64,000 bases of DNA, from the NCBI RefSeq assembly GCF_002994745.2, contig NC_037091.1, positions 2,202,501-2,266,500 of the forward strand, written 5' to 3'. The stretch comes from Rosa chinensis (taxonomy: Eukaryota; Streptophyta; Magnoliopsida; Rosales; Rosaceae). Shown here piece by piece: positions 21,343-31,185 of this stretch. Under the pieces are notes generated by a model, which searched no databases, was not told where the DNA came from, and saw only the letters and a list, made by a program, of their open reading frames with translations. Positions within the stretch are counted from its first letter, which is position 1, and each line of letters begins with the position of its first letter. The translations under genes and the position numbers were made by a program.

Positions 21343-22300
21343 ATTCTGCTTGCTCTGCTTTGCTCGATCAGTTGAATGTCGCCTTCCTATTGATCTGCCT
21401 TGCTAGAGTGCTTTTGCATTGTAGATCCAGACTGATCTCAACTTCTGCAATGTGAATATGAGGTTGAAATTGATTAAATGGGAACCTGGATGATTGTCTT
21501 CCTTTCTTTGCAACTAATCTTGTACCGTACACTCACGAGGCGCACTTGCCAAGCAGCTTCTGCTTTCACTTTTTCTTTTTTGAGAGGTGATGACTTGTAG
21601 AAGACTCGGAAAATCATTACTTCGATGCTTGAAGGAACAAGGAAATTATCTAGTGTACTGTGTACACTTTGTTTGGGTTCAATGTATTTATCAATTACAT
21701 TAACCTATGTAATTCTTATCGTGTTAAGACGGAGACAAATGTTCAACTATGAAGTTACACTTGTTCATCAACATGGTAATGGGAGTAAGGAGGAGGCACT
21801 TCTAAGTTCTAAAGCAGTAAAAATCAAGATAGATCCAGCCCCTTTCTGCTCCGAATGCAAATATGGGTGAAACAACAGTCGGTATTCAATTGAAGCAGAC
21901 TGCAAACTGGATGCAACATTTAGATACTCAATATAAATAAGATGACGGTACGTGTATGTGCTAGAGCTGAGATATTTGACACCGCAATTAATAGGTCTTT
22001 AAATTGAGGGTACTCCATTCCTTCAAAATACTTTCTAAGTTTACAGAGGAAGAATCAGTTCGCTAAAGAATGTGTTATTTTTCAATGTTATGTAACTTGT
22101 AGAATTATGAATGAATAAACATTAATACTTACTGTAATATTTCTGCAACATATTCACGCAGAACCAGCGCCCATAAAGACAGTTTTACTTCATAATCTAA
22201 GTTAAAAATAAATCATAAAAGTTAAAAACATGGAAAAGGAAAAGATTCAGGTATTAGAAGATGATTACATATACATACTAGTGTTGATTACATTACATAT
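21343..22300. other. Upstream flank of TNL pseudogene, no gene
   Basis: This would hold the former TNL promoter and 5' untranslated region. A plus-strand frame at 21625-21870 has no domain. No TATA box or other signal stands out. Confidence 0.4.
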
Positions 22301-22430
22301 AGTGTATTTGTACTCTTCCTGCAGCAACCTCTAAAGTGCCTCATGCCAATTACCCATGACTGCGCAGACAATCAGACTCATCAACCACCCCACTTGATCA
22401 CTGCAATGGAATAAATGCAGTCAGACTTTT
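22300..22430 (-). pseudogene. HMT last-exon relic
   Basis: Minus-strand pieces gtggggtggttgatgag and tagaggttgctgcaggaag match the VDE-start and GGCCR parts of the HMT C-terminal exon. The frame is destroyed. This is another copy of the block seen at 2.7, 13.6, 53.6, 54.4 and 55.0 kb. Confidence 0.45.
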
Positions 22431-22679
22431 CAAGAACACATACACATCAAATTTGCCATCAATCCATGAAGCCCTTTACTAAGATCAAAGTTCTTTCCTA
22501 ACATAACTAGAGCTACGTACTTGCTCATCTCTCTTGAGGTGCCAGTATTGTAGCCCCAGATGCCATCCATATATGCTGATTAGTTGATGCAACTACCATT
22601 GTGTTAATTCCAAATGTTACTGATCACCGCTATGAATTAAAAGCTTAGAAAAATCAACAAATCTCAACCATATCCCTAT

Positions 22680-22960
22680 AAAAACAATATATCTGCAGTC
22701 TGAGAAAAAAGAGGAAAACCAAACCTGAAAAATCTTGCAATTTTGATGAGCTCTCGCACTTTGAAGCTTGAAGTCTAAAGATTTTTTTCAAGTCTCAGCT
22801 TCAGAACTGTCTGTCTCTGAAAGAATACATCAGAATGCATGGCATTCTTGTTGGAACTCTGAAGTGGACAGGATACGATTGGTGAATACACATTCTGTTG
22901 GCATACTAGGTGAACCACTGTCATTCCATCTTCAGGCTCAAGGGCTTGATTGGTTCTGAT
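22680..22960 (-). repeat. TNL 3'-flank-like relic
   Basis: Landmarks such as aaaccaaacctgaaaaat, ctctgaaagaa and catggca appear in the same order as at 14.72-14.80 and 15.82-15.88 kb. No coding frame is kept. Confidence 0.35.
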
Positions 22961-23094
22961 ATATATCACTTGCTTTTTCAGCCCACTGACAATAGATCAA
23001 ACACAATATGATGATGGCAGTGCAGATCAAAAGCAATATATAATGGCAGTGCAGATCAAAAGCAGCAGTCAATGATTTGGAAAGAAACAAATTA

Positions 23095-23295
23095 GGATTA
23101 AATTCAGTTTACCCCCGTGAGGTTTGGGAGTAATTTCATGTTAGTCCCTGTCCTTTCAATTTAATCAGTTTACTCCCCAAGCTTGTCAATTCTCCTCAAC
23201 CGTGTCCACTCCATCCAATTTGGACGTTAAGTCTGATTTTTTAGGGCTAAAATGGTCATTTCAAAACAAAAAAAAACTATAAAAAAAAAAGGAAT

Positions 23296-23327
<32 letters not shown>

Positions 23328-24098
23328 CTTCTTCTGTTTTTTATTTTTTTATTTTTATTTTTTCTGTTTTTTTCGTTTTTTTTGTTTTTTTTATTTTTTT
23401 TCTTCTGTTTTTTCATTTTTTATTTATTTTGTCTTCAACCTATACACCACAAGTTATAATAGGTTTATAAGAAAAAAAAGATACTCTAGGTGGTTGAAAG
23501 CCGCTCACTGATCTACGATATTTGTGATATATCTCCGATAAAGTGAAGAATTTTAGGAGATATCCCCAATAAAGTGAAGAAATATCTGTAAAAAACGATT
23601 TTACACTTTATTTATAAATATCGGTAAAAAATGATTTTACACAGATATTTCTTCACGATTTTACACTTTATTTGTAAATATCTGTAAAAAACAATTTTAC
23701 ACAGAAATTTCTTCACTTTATTGGGGATATATCCTAAAATTCTTCTCTTTATCGGAGATATATCATAAATATTGTAGATCAGCGAGAGACTTTCAACCAC
23801 CTAGAGTATCTTTTTGTTTTTATAAACCTATTATAATTTGTGGTGTATAGGTTGAAGACAAAATTTATATAAAAATGAAAAATAAAAAATTTTAATGAAA
23901 AAAAAAAACAGAAATTTAAAAAAAAAAAAACGAAAAAAAGAAAAAAAAATTCCTTTTTTTTTATAGTTTTTTTTTGTCTTGAAATGACCATTTTAGCCCT
24001 CAAAAGTCAGACTTAACGGTCCAAATTGAACAGAATAGTAGAAATTGGACACAGCTGATTGAAATTGGAAAGCTTGGGGGGTAAACTGAATTTAATCC
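23095..24098. mobile_element. 1-kb foldback element with MULE-like 9-bp TSD
   Basis: The two halves are inverted copies: ggattaaattcagtttaccc at the left end and gggtaaactgaatttaatcc at the right end. Complementarity continues (imperfectly) nearly to the centre at about 23.6 kb through T-rich and A-rich arms. The TSD aacaaatta (9 bp) is at 23086-23094 and 24099-24107. Long TIRs and a 9-bp TSD fit a Mutator-like foldback MITE. There is no transposase. Transcribed, it would form a very long hairpin. Confidence 0.85.
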
Positions 24099-24319
24099 AA
24101 CAAATTATGTCTTGGGTGTCATCCATGTTCCATGATCACCCGTTCAGCACATATTGAGCTTAAACATAGGTGCCGTTTAGTCAGTCACATGAATTTGGTA
24201 TTACAGCTACAGAATATTTCCAAATCCCATAAAATTAAAGTTAAACAGAAACCCAGCAACAAAGAGAAGGCTATTGCATAGAGGCTATAACTTTAAGTAC
24301 CCAAAAAGAGGATTTAAGC

Positions 24320-24860
24320 ACATACTATATCAGCAATCCTAACCCCTATCAAGCAATCAGGGGACTAGAATATCTCCAAATTCCATTAAAGCTTCAAAAC
24401 ATAAAGTTCGGAAAGAAAGAATATATTTGAAGTACCCAGAAAGAGATTCGTTCACAGTCACTATGGCAATCCTAAATCCCATCAAGCAATCAAAAGAATA
24501 CAATATCTCCAAAATCCATTAAATCATCAACATGTATAATTCGAGAAATATGAACAACTAGCAGCAAGAAGAAAGTATGTCAGAAAGAAATTTGTCACAT
24601 ACTCACATTGGCAATCCTAAATCCCATCAAGCAATTAAGGACCAAGAATATCAGACAAAGAGTTTTACTTTACCTAATTTAATTTAGAATTAGACACGAT
24701 TTGTCTCAGTGAAAACATTGCACTTTCAAGTTAGACCAACAAAAACAGCAGCATCGAAGAGATGGTTATGTTATAAAGACTATAACTTCAACTACCCATA
24801 AACAGATCAGTCTAACATTGGCAATCCTAAATTCCTTGAAGCAATCAAGTTGAGCTAGAA
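24320..24860. repeat. Divergent tandem repeats (gcaatcctaaatcccatcaagcaat)
   Basis: The phrase ggcaatcctaaatccc(at)caagcaat recurs near 24332, 24464, 24610 and 24818, with related flanks (atatctccaaa..ccatt, agtacccagaaagag). Spacing is about 130-210 bp. This is old intronic or intergenic duplication just 3' of the calcineurin B-like exons. Confidence 0.6.
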
Positions 24861-24933
24861 TGTCAAATAGAAAAGTTTACTATAAATCAATGATTCAATA
24901 TAAATTAGGCAAAAAATTTCTCAATGAACTTAC

Positions 24934-25195
24934 CCTATCGAGAAAAAGATTTTCGCCTGCTTGAATTTTGAACAGAGCCAACCTAAGCTCCTCCTGACAA
25001 ATTACAAACTAAGGTAGATAAATGAAGAATGCATAACCAAATTATAATGATAAACGACAATTCGAGTAACAGAAAACAGATAGTGCATATAAACACACCT
25101 GATTCGACTAACCTTGTGAATTAACCCATCATCTAGAATCGAACTACTCAACTTGCTGAACAACTCACCCAATGCTTCCACCTCATTCACATTAA
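24934..25195 (-). pseudogene. Calcineurin B-like (CBL) gene fragment, two exons
   Basis: Exon A (25195-25113, 83 bp) and exon B (24993-24934, 60 bp) have canonical AG acceptors and GT donors. Together they encode VNEVEALGELFSKLSSSILD, DGLIHK and EELRLALFKIQAGENLFLDR. This is the first EF-hand region of plant CBL calcium sensors, which bind CIPK kinases. The exon sizes match those I recall for CBL genes, and the wording is nearest CBL10. I could not find the following 109-bp exon or the N-terminal exon; a foldback element lies downstream. It is a gene fragment, or less likely exons of a gene with very long introns. Confidence 0.75.
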
Positions 25196-25349
25196 CTGAG
25201 AAACATGATCAATTCAATTAATGCTAATAAACAATAAATTACAATTAAAAAAAAAAAAAAAAACTTCAAATCAAGGAGAAATCAGTTAAGACATAGACAA
25301 ACATGGGGAGGTGGCAGCGAGGCGAACAACCCTCATCATATTGGGGTAA

Positions 25350-25395
25350 TAATATGGTGATGGCAGTGCAGATCAAAAGCAATAGATAATGGGAG
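25350..25395. repeat. Direct repeat of 22.99-23.07 kb sequence
   Basis: The phrase gatggcagtgcagatcaaaa followed by gcaatagataatgg occurs here. It also occurs, partly doubled, at about 23006-23066. The CBL fragment and the foldback element lie between the copies, suggesting the interval was inserted or duplicated as a block. Confidence 0.5.
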
Positions 25396-25439
25396 AGCAG
25401 ACTAAAGGAGAACAATAGTTGGCTAGAGTTCTCTTCAAA

Positions 25440-25609
25440 TCATAATTCTATTACCAGTAATCACTGCAAAAGCAAAGCCGTGGCTAAAGAAATTGAACCT
25501 GTTGTATGGGTTCGAGTCACCTTGGGGACAGGAGTGAAACTCTTTGATCCTCTTTTTAAAAAAGTAGTAAAAAAAATTATAAAAATAAAAAATAAAAAAA
25601 AACCTCGAA
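25440..25609 (+). mobile_element. Possible tRNA-derived SINE
   Basis: cgtggctaaagaa resembles an RNA polymerase III A box. About 35 bases later, gggttcgagtcacc matches a B box well. An A-rich tail (about 25560-25602) follows. The pattern fits a plant SINE, but I could not define a TSD because the MULE at 25619 follows at once. Confidence 0.35.
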
Positions 25610-25618
25610 TAATAATTT

Positions 25619-26891
25619 GGGGAAATGATCATTTACCCAATTTTAGCTTAAAATTTGCCCACTTGCTCCACTAACAGTTTTTTAACCCCATTTACCCAAA
25701 ACACTCTAAGAGATTATTTCCCATTTACCCAATTAATTCTTTTTTTATTCTTTTTATTTATTTTTGGGACTTTTTTGCCCTCTCCTTCTTTCTCACTTAG
25801 AGAGAAAAGTCATCCTCCACCTTGCTATGCTCCGGTGACCAGTGGCTGGTGACCGGACTCCGGCGACCGATGACCGGAATCCAGAATCCGGCCACCGTAC
25901 TGTTGACCGGATTCCGGCGTCTGAATTTATTGCCCCCTAATAATACCTAGTAACCATATTATTACCCCCCAGTAATCATATTATTGCCCCCCAGTAATCA
26001 TATTATTGCCCTCTCAGTGAATTGCATAATCTCTCAAAACCAAAATGAATACACTACAAGCACAATTGATCAATTAATATGCATATTATTGCCCCCCAAG
26101 AATCATATTATTGCATTGTTGATCAGATAGTAGATCATTGGCCTCCAATACAAAGTCCAATGTCTCTACTGCCCCCCAATAGACCACCAAAAATGCACCA
26201 TTTTGTAGGATTCACAGATAATTTGACTTTAATACACAGAAAACAACATGTCACTTATCAAAACACCACACTATAGTGATCCCTGTCCCTCATTTCAAAG
26301 TCTACTGGGGGCCAATAATGTGTCTACTGCCCCCAATAGACCATCAAACAAACCCCATCGTCCTTCGTCTCCGCCAGCCCATAAGGAACTGCAACACCGC
26401 CTCCCCTTCACCGGAGTCATTTGCAGCACCAACCACCTGCAGCACCGATCCCAACCGCCTGCATTCCGGCCTTCAATCCAGCCTCCTCACCGGAGCCTCC
26501 CAACCTTTGATCTAGCCTCCACCCGCGCCTAGTCCCTCTCCTGCTCGCATAGCAGCATCCCATCGCACACCCGCGCCGGCCAACCCGTGCAGCCCACAGC
26601 GCAGATCCCAACGCAGATCGCTGCAGAATCCGGCAGGCCTGCCCCGCCGCCTGCGCAGCCCAGCGCCACCCCGCCTGCGCACGCCCAGCAAGCTGCCACA
26701 GAGAGGGGGAGAGAGAGAGAGAGATCGGAGAATGGGGGATGAGAGAGACAATGAGATGCATATGTAATTAAATAATTGAGTTAAAGGCAAAACTGTACTT
26801 AAATATTAAATTGGGTAGATGAGGTTAAAAAACTCTTAGTGGAGTAAGTGGGCAATTTTGAGACTAAAAATGGGTAAGTGGTCACAGCCCC
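25619..26891. mobile_element. Nonautonomous MULE (copy A) in the end of the PPR gene
   Basis: It starts ggggaaatgatcatttaccc and ends with its imperfect inverse (gggtaagtggtcacagcccc). TIRs run about 80 bp and include gcccacttgctccactaa. The TSD taataattt (9 bp) is at 25610-25618 and 26892-26900. The same TIRs bound the larger element at 44680. The interior has ttattgcccccc-type repeats and a GC-rich block (26.34-26.70 kb) that might be a captured host fragment, which I cannot identify. It cuts the DYW domain just after the REII motif. Confidence 0.85.
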
Positions 26892-27193
26892 TAATAATTT
26901 CCCTGTCGTATATTCTTGACACTAATTTGGCAAAAGAGTGACAATCAGAACACATTCTCAGATTCTTCACCACGCGAATTGGCACTCCTTGCCTCGTACC
27001 TATAAGCCTAGAAGCTATGGCCACTTTCTCAGTATGTTGACTTAGCAAGAACTCTTTCTCCTTCTCATCAACATCAAGCATGACATTGTCCAAATCAGGA
27101 AGGTGACCAGCATCTCTGAGTCTGCTTTTTATTTCTTGCAACATCAACGCAATGTGGCTCTTCTCTGTGCGTGTATCAGTATCACCACCGGAG
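26892..27193 (-). pseudogene. PPR pseudogene 3' part: DYW-domain end
   Basis: Minus reading from 27193: GGDTDTRTEKSHIALMLQEI, then HTEKVAIASRLIGTRQGVPI, RVVKNLRMCSDCHSFAKLVS and RIYDREII. This is the DYW deaminase-like domain of a PLS-class PPR protein, with the HxE and CxxCH zinc ligands. The DYW domain edits C to U in organellar RNA. The reading continues the E-domain that stops at 51233-51251 across a shared 19-bp TSD. The 24 kb between is therefore an insertion into this gene. A MULE removes the last residues. Confidence 0.88.
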
Positions 27194-27441
27194 CTAGTGT
27201 TTGAGCATCTAGGGTTGATATTTCTTCGATAAGTAATTATCTAATACCCTAAGACTTTTCTCTCAAAAACCAGGAGCCGCATCTAGTCGTTCGGCGAGTT
27301 TCGATGCCCGGTCCGACGGCACGCCCTTGCGGCGGCGGCGTCGGACGGGCTAGAAGGGACCCTGTGTCCGGTGTTATTTGGTCTGGTCGAAGTTTTGGTT
27401 GCAGGATGATGACGTTGCTGTCCCGGGTGGTTGGAGGTTTT

Positions 27442-27719
27442 TGTTGAACTCCAAAGACACTATCACACACAAAACTGATTTGCTGAAGGAATCACTTATT
27501 GAATTCAAAACAAGTTGTTGGCTTTATAGCCTTACAATACGAGGAAAACAAATCAGTAACAAGAACCATGTTTTTCACGGCCTACAACGTGGTGGCTAAT
27601 TAAAAGAAGAAGTCTAAACCCTATCTGCAAATCCCTGAAGAATAGGGCTTTATTAACAAACCTGTTGAACGAAAACTTAGGAAACAAGAAAACAGGAAAC
27701 TAACAAACTAATGCCAACA
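27442..27719 (-). repeat. Copia 2, 3' LTR
   Basis: A 278-bp direct repeat of 43965-44241. As read on the plus strand it begins TGTTGAACTCC and ends ATGCCAACA. The preceding gtttt is one TSD copy. Confidence 0.93.
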
Positions 27720-27749
27720 TTCCCTCCCTTAAACTAGATGCACCAGCAT

Positions 27750-28511
27750 TTATTTTACTTCTGAAGCTTCAATCATTCCCAGCATGCTCCGAAGTCTTAA
27801 GAACTGCTCCAATTTGAGTGGTTTTGTCATTATGTATGCAACTTGAATCTGCGAATTACAGTTGCTTAACTTAACAACTCCATCTTTCACTAAGTCCCTT
27901 AAGAAATGGAACCTCACGTTAATATGTTTGCATCTGCCATGGAAGACCGGGTTCTTGGACAATTGAATGGTAGAGTTGTTGTCACATTGAATCACAATGC
28001 TCTTCTTTTCCTTAAGACCAAGCTTTTCTAACACTCTTCTAAGCCAAACACACTGACAAGCACAAAATGCAACTGCTATGTACTCAGCCTCGGTGGTGGA
28101 TAATGTCACTACATGCTGCTTCTTAGAGGACCACGAAACTGCTCCAAAACCAAGCGAGAACACAAAACCAGAGGTGCTTCTCCGGTCATCCAAGTCGCTG
28201 GCAAAGTCACTATCAATATATGCCACAAGATCTGTTCTTCCTCCTTTCTTGTAGAAAATACCCAGCTCCGTTGTCCCTCTCACATACCTCAATATTCGCT
28301 TTGCTGCAAGCCAATGAGACATTGTTGGACATGACATAAACCTACTGATCAGGCTTACTCCATACATCAGGTCAGGCCGAGTAGCAGTCAAATACATGAG
28401 GCTGCCAACTACTTGTTTGAACATGGTTGAATCAACTTTGACCCCCGCCTTATCTTTCGTCAATTTCGTGCCTGGAACAATGGGGTTTTTCACTGCATTA
28501 CTGTTTTCCAT
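27750..28511 (-). pseudogene. Copia 2 RNase H and C-terminal RT part
   Basis: Contains TRPDLMYGVSLISRFM, AYIDSDFASDLDDRRSTSGF, STTEAEYIAVAFCACQ, and the C-terminal region through KPLKLEQFLRLRSMLGM. This is the RNase H domain that degrades the RNA strand during reverse transcription. A stop near 28575 separates it from the RT frame upstream, so it would not be made as part of one polyprotein. Confidence 0.9.
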
Positions 28512-28574
28512 GCCAAACCTTGCTAGAACTTCACGAGCATATCTTCTTTGACATATGAAAATTCCACTTGAGCT

Positions 28575-29305
28575 TTACACAACCTCAATCCCGAGGAAGT
28601 ATCTCATTCTCCCCAAATCAGACATATCAAATTCCAACATCATTGAACTTTTAAACTCATCACACATGCTCCTATCATTCCCAGTATATATCAAATCATC
28701 AACATAAAGACTCACTATTAAAATTTTACCTCCTTCCTTTGACTTTGTAAACAGTGTGTGTTCACAAGAACACCTTTCAAAGCCTTCTCGAACAAAGTAA
28801 GCCTCTATCTTGCTGAACCATGCTCTCGGCGCTTGCTTAAGGCCATACAAAGCCTTTCTTAACTTGTAAACTCTGCCCTCTTCACCTTTCTTCACAAAAC
28901 CAACAGGTTGCTGTATAAATACCTCCTCATTAAGCTCACCGTGAAGAAATGCGCTCTTCACGTCTAACTGAAAAACATCCCAACCATACTGAGCTGCCAT
29001 AGCAAGTATTAAACGAATCGTATCAAGTCTTGCCACCGGAGCAAATACTTCAGTGTAATCAACTCCGTATTGTTGTGCATATCCTTTTGCCACTAACCTT
29101 GCTTTGAACTTGTCTATCTCTCCATTCTCGTTAAGTTTGTCTTGAAAACCCATTTAACCCCAATTGGCTTTACTCCATTTGGCAAATCAGTCAACTCCCA
29201 TGCCTTGTTCTTCTCTATAGATTCAATTTCTGCCATCATTGCATCCCTCCATTTCTTGCTCTTGACAGCTTCCTCAAATGTAAGTGGATCATTCTCGGTC
29301 ACCAT
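28575..29305 (-). pseudogene. Copia 2 reverse transcriptase part
   Basis: The RT has KARLVAKGYAQQYGVDYTE, LDVKSAFLHGELNEEVF, LYGLKQAPRAWF and the active site SLYVDDLIYTGND. The preceding conserved copia segment (WRDAMMAEIESIEKNKAWEL) is in a different frame, so there is a frameshift near 29150. An in-frame stop follows LGIEVV at about 28575. Confidence 0.9.
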
Positions 29306-29480
29306 TTGGCAAATCAGTCAACTCCATTTGGCAAATCAGTCAAATCCATTTGGCAAATCAGTCAACTCCCATGTCTTGTTCTTCTCTATAGATTCAATTT
29401 CTGCCATCATTGCATCCCTCCATTTCTTGCTCTTGACAGCTTCCTCAAATGTAAGTGGATCATTCTCGGTCACCATCATC
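29142..29480. repeat. Tandem internal duplication in copia 2 pol
   Basis: The roughly 165-bp stretch encoding VTENDPLTFEEAVKSKKWRD through LTDLPNG occurs twice. Three short catttggcaaatcagtcaa units (29304-29360) lie at the joint. This looks like replication slippage or unequal exchange after the element died. Confidence 0.8.
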
Positions 29481-29749
29481 ATTGCATTCAAGCCTTCTTC
29501 ATCAGACAAACCTTCTCCGGTTTCGTAATCTTCCATCCAGACTGGTTCTCTTGTATTTCTTCTTACCCTCCCTTCAACTAAAGCCTCTTGAACATTATCA
29601 TTTGGCTCATTTAGAGGTGAATTACCAGCTTCGCCTGAGTTGTTACTTGAATTGTTTGGGTCTGCATCATTGTACTCTTCTTCATTTTGCTCTACCTCCG
29701 GCTCGGCGTTACTCTCATCTTCGTCATCTCCCCATTCTAAAATATCCAA
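29336..29749 (-). pseudogene. Copia 2 IN-RT linker
   Basis: An acidic, Asn/Glu-rich linker is followed by REPVWMEDYETGEGLSDEEG and the start of the RT-proximal segment. It is out of frame with the integrase part upstream (break near 29785) and ends in the duplicated region. Confidence 0.75.
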
Positions 29750-29788
29750 CTTGCATTCTTCTTCGGTTCTGCCCCAATTCCAGCTTTC

Positions 29789-30618
29789 TCATTCTTCAAA
29801 CACCACGTCTTTGCTAGCAATGACTTTCTTGGAGATCGGATCAAATAGTCTATAAGCCTTCGATTCAGCGCTTACTCCCAACAAAACACACTTCTTGCTC
29901 TTGTCATCCAACTTGATCCTTTTTTGATCTGGTACGTGGACATAGGCTACGCATCCGAATACTTGAAAGTACTCCACTGTTGCTTTCACACCACTCCATG
30001 CTTCTTCTGGGGTTTTGTTTTGCACAGCTACTGTAGGACACCTATTAAGGACATGCACGCTCCATTTCACAGCTTCAGGCCAAAACACTTTGGGAACCTG
30101 CTTCTCAGCCAACATAGATTGTACCATGTTCATTATCGTCCTGTTCTTCCTCTCAGTAACTCCGTTTTGCTGAGGAGTGTAAGTTGTAGTCAACTGTCTA
30201 CATATGCCTTGAGCCTTGCAAAACTCTCCAAACTCGTTTGAGGTAAACTCACCACCTCTATATGTTCTCAGGCAGGTTATATACACACCAATTTCTTTTT
30301 CAACACAAACTTTAAAACTTTTAAACATAGCAAATGCCTCTGATTTTTCATGTAAGAAGTAAATCCAAGTTTTACGAGTAAAGTCATCGATAAAACTTAA
30401 GATATACCTCTTGTCACTGTTTGAAGATGGTTTGATAGGCCCACATATGTCTGCGTGCACAAGTTGAAGCCTATTTGATGCTCTCCACAAACTCTTTTTC
30501 GGCATGGTTCGTCTGTGTTGCTTGCCGGTTAAGCAATCAGTGCATAGTTTTTCTTGTGTCTTGAGGAGAGGCAATCCATCGACCATCTTCTTATAAAAGA
30601 GTGTTCTCAGTCCCTTAT
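29789..30618 (-). pseudogene. Copia 2 integrase part
   Basis: Shows CTDCLTGKQHRRTMPKKS, the catalytic VHADICGPI, the second Asp region changed from the usual DNGGEF to YRGGEFTSNEFG, and TTYTPQQNGVTERKNRTIMN with the catalytic Glu. The expected second catalytic Asp appears replaced (TYRGGEF), another sign of decay. The frame begins at the gypsy insertion (TSD cttat at 30614-30618), and its N-terminal half lies beyond 42507. Confidence 0.88.
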
Positions 30619-31132
30619 TGTACATACATGTGCATTTGCAAGCATAATTAGCTATAATGAGCCACGCTCATTGTACCGCCAGGGGTACCAACGCCCACCA
30701 TATAAGTGACTGGCGTAAAGACAGCTAGCCAGGTTACCGCCTGAGCCCCGGAGCAACCCCAAAGCACCGCAGACGCGCCGCCACGCGCCGTGTCAAGTTA
30801 GCATCAGAAGCTACTGAAACTGGGAACTGAAGCACATCAGTCCCACATCGAAAACAAGGAGAAGATCATCCTCTTCCTCACCTATAAAAGGTCCTCTCCT
30901 CTCTCCTCATTTATTACGCATTCAATACTTGCTTACGGTTACTTTGTCAACATAAATACATCGACTAACTTAGGCATCGGAGAGCTGAAGACCGCCCAGC
31001 GCGGTCTCCCTCTGACGCCCCTTTGTATTTCACTTGACAGGTAACGGGAACTACAACAACACAAGTATCGATCCGCCCATCGGATCAGCGTTAGCTAAAG
31101 TCCTGCTACCGCTAGACTTTTAGACATTAACA
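30619..31132 (+). repeat. Gypsy 5' LTR
   Basis: It starts TGTACATAC and ends CATTAACA. A TATA-like cacctataaaagg lies at about 30881, a good promoter candidate for the element transcript and repeated in the 3' LTR. Confidence 0.95.
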
Positions 31133-31185
31133 TTGGCGCCGTCTGTGGGAATCCTTGAACAGAAGGTCATCCCATCACAATTACC

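Noticed and set aside
28113..30241. Plus-strand frames opposite copia 2 pol
   Set aside because: Shadows of the minus-strand integrase, RT and RNase H.
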